From NCBI GenBank assembly GCA_009741485.1, contig CM019216.1:42318872-42382871 (forward strand): 64,000 nt of DNA, read 5' to 3'. The translations under genes were made by a program, and so were the position numbers. Position 1 is the stretch's first letter. Each line of letters begins with the position of its first letter. The notes under the pieces are model-generated. The model was not told the origin of the DNA, did not search any database, and worked only from the letters and a program-made list of their open reading frames with translations. Below are positions 60,201-64,000 of this stretch, in pieces. The DNA comes from Malurus cyaneus samueli. Lineage: Eukaryota; Chordata; Aves; Passeriformes; Maluridae.

Positions 60201-60345
60201 ATAGTTTCTGTTTTAAAACCATTTCAAATGGAAAGTTATTAACATTTTACCTTCAATATCCAGTTGATTCAAAATGTCAGCAGCTACTGCATCCACCTCC
60301 AATTCACAAGTACTTTGTGGCTCAACACCTTTCAGCATTAAAGAG
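9108..60345 (-). CDS. REV3L: REV3L gene span: DNA polymerase zeta catalytic subunit, 27 coding exons in window, 5' end missing
   Basis: REV3L is the catalytic subunit of DNA polymerase zeta, a B-family polymerase that extends mismatched or lesion-containing ends in translesion synthesis in the nucleus. Its partners are MAD2L2 (REV7), POLD2 and POLD3. Twenty-seven exons with AG acceptors, GT donors and matching phases join into 2950 uninterrupted residues plus a stop. By in-window numbering, a basic region lies at about 735-840, REV7-binding motifs near 1667 and 1782, motif A Asp at 2434, motif C Asp at 2601 and 2603, CysA from 2862 and CysB from 2906. Adding 180 gives the human numbers I recall for these sites (D2614, D2781, D2783, C3042, C3086), so the C-terminal third aligns without net gaps. 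The exonuclease region ([13 protein letters not shown]) lacks the catalytic acids, as is normal for the family. About 220 N-terminal residues and the start codon lie beyond 64000. Exons below are numbered w1 (5'-most visible) to w27. Confidence 0.98.
9249..12700 (-). other. REV3L: REV3L last intron, containing a solo LTR
   Basis: The 3.45-kb intron has a GTACGA donor at 12700 and a GCAG acceptor at 9249-9252. Its main content is the ERVL-like solo LTR at 9780-10824, in the orientation opposite to REV3L. The remainder is AT-rich with no recognisable feature. Confidence 0.9.
9780..10824 (+). mobile_element. ERVL-like endogenous retrovirus solo LTR
   Basis: The element starts TGTGTTGGTTTTGC and ends CCGCAACA, the TG...CA ends of a retroviral LTR with a short imperfect inverted repeat. 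A perfect 5-bp direct repeat CAATC flanks it at 9775-9779 and 10825-10829. Within it are a CCAAT at 9926-9930, a TATA-like TATTTA at 9961-9966 and AATAAA at 10629-10634, all in + orientation. The 5-bp duplication fits ERVL-type integration, and the start resembles abundant passerine LTRs (recalled, not searched). No internal gag, pol or env sequence is present, so it is a solo LTR left by recombination. The overlapping open frames (9942-10465 and others) are chance frames in GC-rich LTR sequence. Confidence 0.88.
12701..12910 (-). CDS. REV3L: REV3L exon w26 (CysA zinc-binding motif)
   Basis: These 70 codons, phase 0 at both ends, start [17 protein letters not shown] and end [10 protein letters not shown]. 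The motif CPVC...CNKC is CysA, the zinc-binding cluster of B-family replicative polymerases. [20 protein letters not shown] is near-identical to mammalian REV3L. The donor is CAG|GTACGA. Confidence 0.97.
14314..14560 (-). CDS. REV3L: REV3L exon w25 (polymerase thumb region)
   Basis: This 247-bp exon encodes [19 protein letters not shown] through [11 protein letters not shown]. It is the C-terminal polymerase (thumb) segment before CysA and is strongly conserved with mammals. The acceptor is TTTTTTGACAG; the first base completes an AGG codon. The donor is CCCCGG|GTGAGT. Its third codon positions are conspicuously GC-rich compared with the other REV3L exons. Confidence 0.97.
14935..15005. repeat. 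long foldback: 33-bp inverted repeat with 5-base loop
   Basis: The left arm 14935-14967 (TGATACCTGCTTCAAATT...) and the right arm 14973-15005 pair at 32 of 33 positions; the single mismatch is 14958 against 14982. The loop is CAGAA. A further direct copy of AATTGTCCTTTGCTT lies just upstream near 14896. It sits in the intron between REV3L exons w24 and w25. No target duplication or known transposon ends were recognised. Confidence 0.9.
15464..15620. repeat. degenerate minisatellite, three units of about 52 bp
   Basis: Three tandem units begin at 15464 (CTACCCATAACTTGACAG), 15516 (CTACCCATAATGTGTCAG) and 15569 (CTACTGGTGACTTGTCAG). Each continues with CACAAA or TACAAA and an A-rich stretch. 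The array ends about 18 bases from the splice donor of REV3L exon w24. Confidence 0.75.
15639..15829 (-). CDS. REV3L: REV3L exon w24
   Basis: This 191-bp exon encodes [16 protein letters not shown], then [20 protein letters not shown] and [11 protein letters not shown] plus AG of an Arg codon. It is part of the polymerase domain after motif C. The acceptor is GGTGTAAAG at 15830-15831; the donor is AG|GTAATG. Confidence 0.97.
16661..16798 (-). CDS. REV3L: REV3L exon w23
   Basis: These 46 codons, phase 0 at both ends, read [19 protein letters not shown], then [19 protein letters not shown] and SCPAVSK. It contains the KKRY element characteristic of B-family polymerases (the KxY motif near the primer terminus). 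The sequence is almost identical to mammalian REV3L. The donor is AAG|GTAAAA. Confidence 0.97.
18150..18278 (+). repeat. G/T-rich low-complexity tract
   Basis: The + strand consists almost wholly of T and G (GGGTTTTTTTTGTGG, GTTTGTTTGCTTGG, TTTTTGTTTGTTTG). On the transcribed REV3L strand it is CA/A-rich, starting about 40 bases downstream of the exon w22 donor. Confidence 0.8.
18319..18433 (-). CDS. REV3L: REV3L exon w22 (completes motif C)
   Basis: The first base completes the Ser of DTDS from exon w21. The exon continues [18 protein letters not shown] and ends [11 protein letters not shown]. The acceptor is CTTGTAG and the donor AAG|GTAAAA. It is highly conserved polymerase palm sequence immediately after the catalytic motif. 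Confidence 0.97.
19424..19533 (-). CDS. REV3L: REV3L exon w21 (catalytic motif C, YGDTD)
   Basis: This 110-bp exon reads [19 protein letters not shown] and ends [11 protein letters not shown] plus AG. The two aspartates of YGDTDS bind the catalytic metal ions of the polymerase and correspond to human D2781 and D2783. The acceptor is TTTGCAG and the donor ACAG|GTAATT. Confidence 0.98.
20159..20365 (-). CDS. REV3L: REV3L exon w20 (motif B region)
   Basis: These 69 codons, phase 0, read [19 protein letters not shown] and then [19 protein letters not shown], ending [10 protein letters not shown]. It holds the motif B helix (ARQLGLK) followed by [14 protein letters not shown], where mammals have LIANVTFGYTSANF. 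The nucleotide-contacting helix is thus present with some unusual changes. The acceptor is TATGGCAG and the donor GAG|GTAAGG. Confidence 0.97.
21182..21290 (-). CDS. REV3L: REV3L exon w19
   Basis: This 109-bp exon encodes [20 protein letters not shown], then [16 protein letters not shown]. Its first base completes the Lys of NLGK. It lies in the polymerase fingers/palm region between motifs A and B. The acceptor is TTATTAG and the donor AAG|GTAATG. Confidence 0.97.
21999..22122. repeat. two purine-pyrimidine alternating tracts (TG/CA-rich)
   Basis: Bases 21999-22017 (GTGTACATACACACACACA) and 22083-22122 alternate purine and pyrimidine without a break, the second for 40 bases. The second includes TGTGTGCGTATGCACAC, which can also fold as a short stem. 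Such tracts are candidate left-handed (Z) DNA sites. They lie in the intron between exons w18 and w19. Confidence 0.8.
22282..22526 (-). CDS. REV3L: REV3L exon w18 (catalytic motif [11 protein letters not shown])
   Basis: This 245-bp exon encodes [16 protein letters not shown], then [37 protein letters not shown] and GHVENLG. The Asp codon of motif A is at 22365-22367 and corresponds to human D2614, a catalytic metal ligand. The Leu of SLYPS, which affects fidelity when mutated in relatives, is unchanged. The acceptor is TTTTGCAG and the donor AA|GTAAGT. Confidence 0.98.
22690..22734 (+). repeat. CR1 LINE 3' tail
   Basis: The segment reads CTAGATCATCTCCAGGTCCC, then TTCCAACCCATTTTAGGATTC, which is the sense-strand CR1 3' end. 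Only about 45 bases remain. Confidence 0.75.
23578..24235 (-). repeat. CR1 LINE 3' fragment, antisense, about 650 bp
   Basis: The + strand starts TCATGGAATCACAGAATCAT, continues TTAGGTTGGAAAAGACCTCC, GGCCATTTCCTCTTGTCCTA and GGAGTTGTAGAGAGCAATAA, and reaches CCAGATCATCAATAAAGATA. This is the reverse complement of the CR1 3' UTR and the end of its second reading frame. The overlapping open frames (23579-23797, 24008-24364, 24244-24456) are antisense or degenerate CR1. The 5' limit near 24235 is approximate. Confidence 0.92.
26104..26245 (-). CDS. REV3L: REV3L exon w17
   Basis: This 142-bp exon encodes [14 protein letters not shown], then [18 protein letters not shown] and LHVLTRGAQ. It completes an Arg codon from exon w16. 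It is conserved sequence leading into the polymerase palm. The acceptor is TCTCACAG and the donor CAG|GTAAGA. Confidence 0.97.
27202..27320 (-). CDS. REV3L: REV3L exon w16
   Basis: This 119-bp exon encodes [19 protein letters not shown], then [20 protein letters not shown] plus AG. It is the C-terminal part of the exonuclease-like domain. The acceptor is TTTTTCTAG and the donor ACAG|GTAATG. Confidence 0.97.
27944..28062 (-). CDS. REV3L: REV3L exon w15
   Basis: This 119-bp exon encodes [20 protein letters not shown], then [19 protein letters not shown]. Its first two bases complete an Asp codon. It is part of the exonuclease-like domain. The acceptor is GTCTTTAG and the donor GAG|GTAATT. Confidence 0.96.
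28063..30101 (-). other. REV3L: REV3L intron w14-w15
   Basis: This 2-kb intron contains a short (GT)n run at 29940-29956. It also contains an 86-residue open frame on the - strand at 29267-29527, with protein-like composition but no recognised family. No repeat family was recognised. Confidence 0.8.
29940..29956 (+). repeat. (GT)n microsatellite
   Basis: There are eight and a half GT units, G(TG)8, directly after GTTTTTTTG. It lies about 150 bases downstream of the exon w14 donor in REV3L sense. Confidence 0.9.
30102..30217 (-). CDS. REV3L: REV3L exon w14
   Basis: This 116-bp exon encodes [20 protein letters not shown], then [28 protein letters not shown] matches the Exo II position of B-family polymerases in the degenerate exonuclease domain. 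The acceptor is CTCTCTAG and the donor CCAG|GTAAGT. Confidence 0.97.
31236..31292 (+). repeat. CR1 LINE 3' tail, degraded
   Basis: The segment reads GGTTAGACTAAATTATCTG, then TTTTCCAACCTTTATGATTC and TGCGATTCTTTT. This matches the CR1 3' terminus, including its ATTCTGTGATTCT-type repeats, with substitutions. Confidence 0.7.
35899..35917 (+). repeat. poly-T run (19 T)
   Basis: An uninterrupted run of 19 T lies in the 8.8-kb intron. On the REV3L strand it is poly-A. No retroposed gene body was recognised next to it. Confidence 0.9.
38981..39092 (-). CDS. REV3L: REV3L exon w13
   Basis: This 112-bp exon encodes [20 protein letters not shown], then [16 protein letters not shown] plus AG. It aligns with mammalian SGITGLEVTYAADEKALF. 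The acceptor is TTTTCTAG and the donor AAAAG|GTAGCA. Its first two bases complete a Gly codon with the single G left by exon w12. Confidence 0.96.
39093..41449 (-). other. REV3L: REV3L intron w12-w13, containing a hAT element
   Basis: The 2.36-kb intron carries the hAT transposon at 40475-40998, about 450 bases downstream of its own unusually weak donor (GTTCCT). The rest is AT-rich with no recognised feature. Confidence 0.85.
40475..40998. mobile_element. non-autonomous hAT-family DNA transposon
   Basis: The ends are inverted repeats: CAGTGGTACTCAACCT at the left and AGGTTGAGTATCACTG at the right, matching 15 of 16. They are flanked by 8-bp direct repeats GCCTAAAC (40467-40474) and GTCTAAAC (40999-41006), matching 7 of 8. 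An 8-bp duplication and CAG-type ends are diagnostic of hAT transposons. Subterminal GAGAGCCAC and TAGAGCCAC motifs also form an inverted pattern. At 524 bp with no transposase-like frame it must have been mobilised in trans. It is locally GC-rich, so several chance frames overlap it. Confidence 0.9.
41450..41642 (-). CDS. REV3L: REV3L exon w12 (start of degenerate exonuclease domain)
   Basis: This 193-bp exon encodes [20 protein letters not shown], then [18 protein letters not shown] and [11 protein letters not shown] plus one [11 protein letters not shown] occupies the place of the Exo I motif, but the catalytic acids are absent; REV3 proteins have no proofreading activity. The acceptor is TTGCTAG. 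The donor CAAG|GTTCCT is far from consensus, yet both phase and homology with mammals (SQ-DIRYQTPLL) place the junction here. Confidence 0.95.
43197..43322 (-). CDS. REV3L: REV3L exon w11
   Basis: These 42 codons, phase 0, encode [18 protein letters not shown], then [20 protein letters not shown]. It is conserved sequence at the start of the folded catalytic core. The acceptor is CCCTATAAG and the donor GAG|GTAACT. Confidence 0.96.
44370..44452 (-). CDS. REV3L: REV3L exon w10
   Basis: This small 83-bp exon encodes [19 protein letters not shown], then VLLTTQMK. Its first two bases complete a Glu codon from exon w9. It matches mammalian [15 protein letters not shown]. The acceptor is ATTTACAG and the donor AAG|GTAAAT. 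Confidence 0.95.
45024..46024 (-). CDS. REV3L: REV3L exon w9 (second REV7-binding motif)
   Basis: This 1001-bp exon begins [20 protein letters not shown] and [19 protein letters not shown], which are well conserved. It then contains [20 protein letters not shown] near 45780-45830, the second MAD2L2/REV7-binding motif. A disordered acidic segment follows ([15 protein letters not shown], encoded by a GAG/GAA run near 45369-45406), then [13 protein letters not shown]. The exon ends LGFTPLSA plus one G. The acidic run is longer and richer in Glu than the mammalian Asp-rich equivalent. The acceptor is CTTCACAG and the donor GCAG|GTAAGT. Confidence 0.97.
46397..50585 (-). CDS. REV3L: REV3L exon w8 (giant exon, disordered centre, basic domain, first REV7-binding motif)
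   Basis: This 4189-bp exon encodes nearly half of the visible protein. It opens [19 protein letters not shown] and is mostly low-complexity, Ser/Lys/Asn-rich and poorly structured. Conserved islands include [20 protein letters not shown], the hydrophobic-basic block [19 protein letters not shown] followed by Lys-rich [18 protein letters not shown] (about residues 735-840 in window), [36 protein letters not shown], and near the end [19 protein letters not shown], the first REV7-binding motif. It ends DAPEKP plus AG. The acceptor is CCATTTCAG and the donor AAG|GTACTG. One large central exon is normal for vertebrate REV3L, and no internal stop or frameshift is seen. Confidence 0.98.
50586..53023 (-). 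other. REV3L: REV3L intron w7-w8
   Basis: This 2.4-kb AT-rich intron includes a 144-residue open frame on the - strand at 51404-51838. That frame has no recognised homology and no support from splice sites. No repeats were recognised. Confidence 0.85.
53024..53163 (-). CDS. REV3L: REV3L exon w7
   Basis: This 140-bp exon encodes [20 protein letters not shown], then [20 protein letters not shown] and TADENG. It is an acidic, Ser-rich disordered segment matching mammalian [12 protein letters not shown]. The acceptor is TTTCCTCCAG and the donor GGTG|GTAAGT. The first base completes an Arg codon. Confidence 0.95.
53164..56215 (-). other. REV3L: REV3L intron w6-w7
   Basis: This 3-kb AT-rich intron contains only a very short CR1 tail near 54450. 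No other feature was recognised. Confidence 0.8.
54448..54486 (+). repeat. possible CR1 LINE 3' tail
   Basis: The segment reads GGGAATATTTCTTCCAACC, then TGAATTATGCTGTAATTCCA. It resembles the last 35 bases of CR1 (TTCCAACCTGAATGATTCTGTGATTC) but is short enough to be chance. Confidence 0.45.
56216..56453 (-). CDS. REV3L: REV3L exon w6
   Basis: This 238-bp exon encodes [19 protein letters not shown], then [36 protein letters not shown] and [16 protein letters not shown] plus [22 protein letters not shown] matches mammalian REV3L closely. The acceptor is TTCTGCAG and the donor GAAG|GTATAT. Confidence 0.96.
56454..57897 (-). other. REV3L: REV3L intron w5-w6
   Basis: This 1.4-kb intron has a pyrimidine-rich + strand between about 56940 and 57560. 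A 71-residue open frame on the - strand at 56709-56924 is protein-like in composition but unrecognised. Confidence 0.8.
57898..58026 (-). CDS. REV3L: REV3L exon w5
   Basis: This 129-bp exon encodes [19 protein letters not shown], then [19 protein letters not shown] and TAVF plus one A. It matches mammalian [20 protein letters not shown]. The acceptor is TTTTAAAG and the donor TTTTA|GTGAGT. Confidence 0.95.
58319..58467 (-). CDS. REV3L: REV3L exon w4
   Basis: This 149-bp exon encodes [19 protein letters not shown], then [20 protein letters not shown] and [10 protein letters not shown] plus one [16 protein letters not shown] and [10 protein letters not shown] are conserved in mammals. The acceptor is TTAACTAG and the donor AAAG|GTGAGT. 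Confidence 0.96.
58553..58637 (-). CDS. REV3L: REV3L exon w3
   Basis: This 85-bp exon encodes [19 protein letters not shown], then ILKQNDFS plus GT. It matches mammalian [24 protein letters not shown]. The acceptor is TTTTAAAG and the donor CTGT|GTAAGT. Confidence 0.96.
59578..59682 (-). CDS. REV3L: REV3L exon w2
   Basis: This 105-bp exon encodes [20 protein letters not shown], then [14 protein letters not shown] plus one [13 protein letters not shown] is diagnostic of vertebrate REV3L. The acceptor is GTATTTCAG and the donor CAAG|GTAAAA, followed by a run of A. Confidence 0.96.
59923..59966. repeat. 44-base purine-pyrimidine alternating tract
   Basis: Bases 59923-59966 (starting GCATGTGTGTGTATGTATAT, ending GTACGTGCACACAT) alternate purine and pyrimidine throughout. 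It lies about 240 bases upstream of exon w2 in gene sense. Candidate Z-DNA site. Confidence 0.8.
60251..60345 (-). CDS. REV3L: REV3L exon w1 (5'-most exon in window)
   Basis: This 95-bp exon encodes [20 protein letters not shown], then [11 protein letters not shown] plus one G. It corresponds to human residues from about 222. [20 protein letters not shown] is nearly invariant. The acceptor is TTTGTCACAG and the donor GAAG|GTAAAA. The preceding exon, expected to end in a DEIPS-like sequence, was not found in the window. Confidence 0.96.
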
Positions 60346-63300
60346 CTGTGACAAAATAAATATCACAGGTTAATTTTATCAATGCACTGACTTTGAAACA
60401 TGCATCATCATTATTTTTTAACTGGATAATACCTAAAAGTATTCAGAGGCAACAGAAATGAGTAACTGAATGCAGAATTACCAGCTCCCATCCTCACCTG
60501 CAAGTCCTTAAACTAATGATCAAATCTAATTAGATAAGGATTCTGTATCTTCAACATAAAGGGTTTAGCTTTTTCTTTTGAGAGAAGAGAAAGAGCTGGT
60601 AAACAACTCAAAGTAGTAAAGCAATTACAATAATGTTCTCCTCCAATACAAGACGAAATGTTCTATAGAACTCAGCCAATAGTACTAAGTGTGTAGGCAT
60701 GATCACATGCCCAGAAAACACAGGGGGAATTAATTTTTTTCTCTCACAGTTCGGAGCAATGCTGAACACTTTAACACTCACAATTAGTCTTTCTGGGGCT
60801 TTTTCTTTGTTTAGCCTGGTGAATGAGAGTATTAACAACCCAAACACATGATGAATTAAGGATAACTGCCTTGATGAAGACCTGCTTGGTTTGGTGCTTT
60901 TTCTCACCTGAACAAATGCGTGCAACATAGCAGGAAAATACACAAAATAACCAATATTTCCCATTCTACTGGATCAATACACATTTCCTCAGCAGCTACA
61001 ATGCTCTTTTTACCAGGTGAGAAGACAGCATGATAAAGTCAGAATACGTCTAGTCTCCCATCTGTACTTAGAAGAAAATATGAACTACTTCATGGAATTA
61101 ATGGCTGTAATGCCTTGGAAGATATTCAGAAGTGGCTTGTTTGACAAAGATTGCACCATACAACAGATTAATCACGTGCCTCACATCACGTGCATCAGTT
61201 TTGCAAAGAAAAATAGTGGTTTATGTAATGCCAAAATCATGATTTGAGAATATTTTTATTAGAAGAACATTAGAAAACAAGACTTAGCAAGTCCCAGGCA
61301 AAGCTTTTCACAGCATCTATGTTTCATTTTGTAAAAAGGAATGTAGAGAGAATTGTTCACAAGATAAAACTTGTAATACAGTTATATGACAGATAGGGTT
61401 AAGTAAGGTGGTACAGAACCCATCTAGCTGCACAAGACCAGAAATTTACTCTCTGAAAAAGTGAGATAAATCAGGATTGCACAACACTGAGTTGTCATAG
61501 CTAGGCTGCTTGGGATACTCACACCAGTTAATTTTAAATTGCCTTTTATATCTACACACCATGCTGAAAAAACTGCAGTACAAATCCATTTTACCTTTGT
61601 ATAAAAGGCTCCATAATGAGAATGGTCCTTTTTTTGAAAAAAGTAATAGTTGGTTCGCACTATCCACTGAGATAAAACCGATAGTTTAGGATGAAATTTG
61701 TGCTCAAAGAAAGTACCAATGTTTGGTTTCTCAGATGCTGAGGCAATGAACTAAAGCTACAGTCAACACATATTTTAAAAGGTGCCCACTACATAAAGCT
61801 AGGAAGATCAAAGCCTTCTAAAACCTTGAAGAATGATCAACAAGGTCAGTATCTTAATTCACCAATATTAATGACAACTTAAGGATGCGAGTTCTGTAAT
61901 GACCACATCTGAGGGTATTTGTAATGTTAAAGTGAGCACAGGAGACAAAAATTAACTCCATGGAGAATGTGAAAGGTGTTACTCAACTGCACTGATAAGA
62001 ACTCTAAAATTTGACAACACAATTTTCCATACGCTGTTCAAGGAAGAAAACATGTCCTTGCTTTCAAGATGTTCAAATGACTTCAATAATGTGCACATTA
62101 TATTAAAAAGTCAAGTAACTAAATAAAAACATGCACAGGCTGACAAGCGAGAAAAGCAATTATGATAGCCACAAACCTAGCAAAAATCTGTAATATTACA
62201 TATCTGCTAGACTGCTAAAGTGTTATTTGTCAGATCTCTCTACTTCCATATGAACTAGTGTCTAATAGCAAATCCAGGATTTAGAAAAAGAGTGTTTCTC
62301 AGAAGTATTCTACCAATCATTCTGCTTTTAACACATCATGTCCAAGTGGCAGACTTGACTGGCAGATTACTCCAAGTCTGATGTTTACCAGAAAGTTTCC
62401 TCAATGGAACTTATAGAAGTGTTTCATCATTTATTACCAGCTGCCTGAGGGGGATAACAAAATGTGTCTCATATCCAGAACTCCTGATGTCAAAAACTGT
62501 TGGACAGCACTTCCAGTTTCACATGACTGCTGCCCACTTCAGGGTAGGCTTTGCACGTTTCAGCGCGGTAACATTGGCAATTGTACCTAAAAGCCTTGCA
62601 ACGTCAGGGACTCCTGGGCACTAGAGATTTGGGACATTTGTCTACTTGATAACAGAATTACTCTAGAATTATATTAAAAGAAGTGTCTCTGGCTTAATAC
62701 AGTACACTAATCATAGCCGTGAGTCAAAAATTTAGAGATTTGCCGGGAGCAAGACAAGACATGGCTGGGTTAAATGCTGTTCTTGAGAAGTAGAGCAGAA
62801 GCAAGGTGCTTTCTAGCACTGAAAAGGGAGTTCAGTCACCAAAAACCTGGCACAGCTCTCAAACATTCTCTGAGATAAGGAACCATCACTAGCATTTACT
62901 CGTGTAAAATGCTATTCATGTTACATATGTGATTTCAATCTTGCTTATTACCTTCCAGGTATCCAAAATCATATTTCAGCCAAATGACACACTGTACTCC
63001 AAAGTAAAAAAATGCCCAATCGCTGGTACTGCTTGGTTAATCATGAAAACTTGTTAAGTGCCACTTACAGCAAGGACTTGACAGATACATTCTGGACTAT
63101 CTCTAAAATGTATTCTTAATGGACACAAAGAATAATGAGTCCAAACAGACATCCCAGTCACTAAAAATACAAAACAGGCCTAGAAATTTTGTGGTCTCAA
63201 ACATTTGACTGTCTTTGCCATTTTTGCTTGTTCTTAACTGAATAACTAATAACTTAAGAACATGGCTGAAAGGTAGGGAAAGATTTATGTGATCTTTATA

Positions 63301-64000
63301 GCTGACATAAAGGATGAGCAAAGAACTTAAAAGTTCTGTGATATATGGAAGAAACTCCAAAGCTACAGAAAACAGCAGTGGTGAAATACAGTAAGTAAAT
63401 AATTTTTGTCAACAATTCATAAAACTGTTAAATATCTCAACTTGAACTGAATAGAACTTGAAGAGGACTAGATAATAGAGAGACGGGGGACTGTGCTGGT
63501 ATTGTACATAAAGCTAAAAATGAATACAGCCGTTGATATGGAAATTAAGTATGTCGGGAATACAGAACATACTTTGTTAAAGTAAGACAAAAACAAAGGA
63601 AGAAAGGCAGCTTTACAGCTATGGAGTAAAGCTGTAGGCGACAAAAATAGAAACAGTCGAGTCATAATCATTTTAGGAAACAATTACAGGGGCTTCCTTG
63701 GATAGATATCTCATACTATCTGGGTCAGATTTACCCTCAGTAAGGTTCATCATGACATTTACAGATCCATTAAATCACCCTAGAAGCAAATTTTTAGAAT
63801 TTGAAAGGAAATTAAGTAGGAAGATAATCTGGATGCAGTATGGGTTTTATTACAAAAACACTGTTTTAAGTTGATGACTCCCATAAATTTTTAACAGACA
63901 TTTTAATAGGCAAATAATTTTATGTAGATGCAGAACAGAGTAAAATTAGGACTGGAAAAGCTTAGGTTTGTTGCTTTGCTGTGGGCATGTACATGTTACA
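60346..64000 (-). other. REV3L: REV3L intron, 5' part running off the window
   Basis: At least 3.65 kb of AT-rich intron lies upstream of exon w1. It was searched by eye for the conserved N-terminal REV3L sequences (FRWEQDEIP-like and earlier) and none was found. Open frames at 60608-60964, 61424-61667, 63103-63360 and elsewhere are unrecognised. No repeat family was recognised. Confidence 0.75.

Noticed and set aside
60346..64000. Search for further upstream REV3L exons
   Set aside because: No segment matched the conserved N-terminal sequence with AG/GT borders in the needed phase.
1..64000. Operons, CRISPR arrays, bacterial defence or biosynthetic systems
   Set aside because: The window is a spliced vertebrate locus; no direct-repeat arrays with unique spacers and no prokaryotic gene organisation are present.

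Overview
This is a vertebrate nuclear window, almost certainly from a bird and probably a passerine. The gene content is a conserved vertebrate neighbourhood: the 3' part of MFSD4B on the + strand, facing most of REV3L on the - strand. The repeats are avian in type: several CR1 LINE 3' ends and an ERVL-like solo LTR that opens TGTGTTGGTTTTGC with a 5-bp target duplication. The species assignment is inference; no species-specific marker was tested.

Layout. Positions 1-7845 hold the last two coding exons visible for MFSD4B (291-407 and 2898-4138) and a roughly 3.7-kb 3' UTR ending at an AATAAA at 7822. About 225 bp of spacer separates it from the 3' end of REV3L (AATAAA on the - strand at 8091-8096). 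The rest of the window is REV3L, read right to left: 27 coding exons between 60345 and the stop codon at 9108-9110. Every splice phase agrees and no frame is broken. Together they encode 2950 residues, about the last 93 percent of the protein. The N-terminal ~220 residues must lie beyond position 64000.

REV3L is the catalytic subunit of DNA polymerase zeta. The window shows its disordered middle (one 4189-bp exon), both MAD2L2/REV7-binding motifs, the degenerate exonuclease domain, the family-B polymerase motifs A ([10 protein letters not shown]), B and C (YGDTDS), and the two C-terminal cysteine clusters. MFSD4B is a sodium-dependent sugar transporter of the major facilitator superfamily. 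The two genes do not share a pathway; their tail-to-tail arrangement is conserved synteny.

Accessory DNA lies in introns and the MFSD4B 3' UTR: CR1 fragments, a 1045-bp solo LTR in the last REV3L intron, a 524-bp non-autonomous hAT transposon with recognisable inverted repeats and 8-bp target duplications, a 33-bp-arm foldback, a three-unit 52-bp minisatellite, and two long purine-pyrimidine alternating tracts. I found no nested gene, structural RNA gene or novel system that I could defend. The points most worth checking are a very weak splice donor in REV3L near the hAT insertion, substitutions in polymerase motif B, the foldback, and sharp islands of GC-rich codon use.
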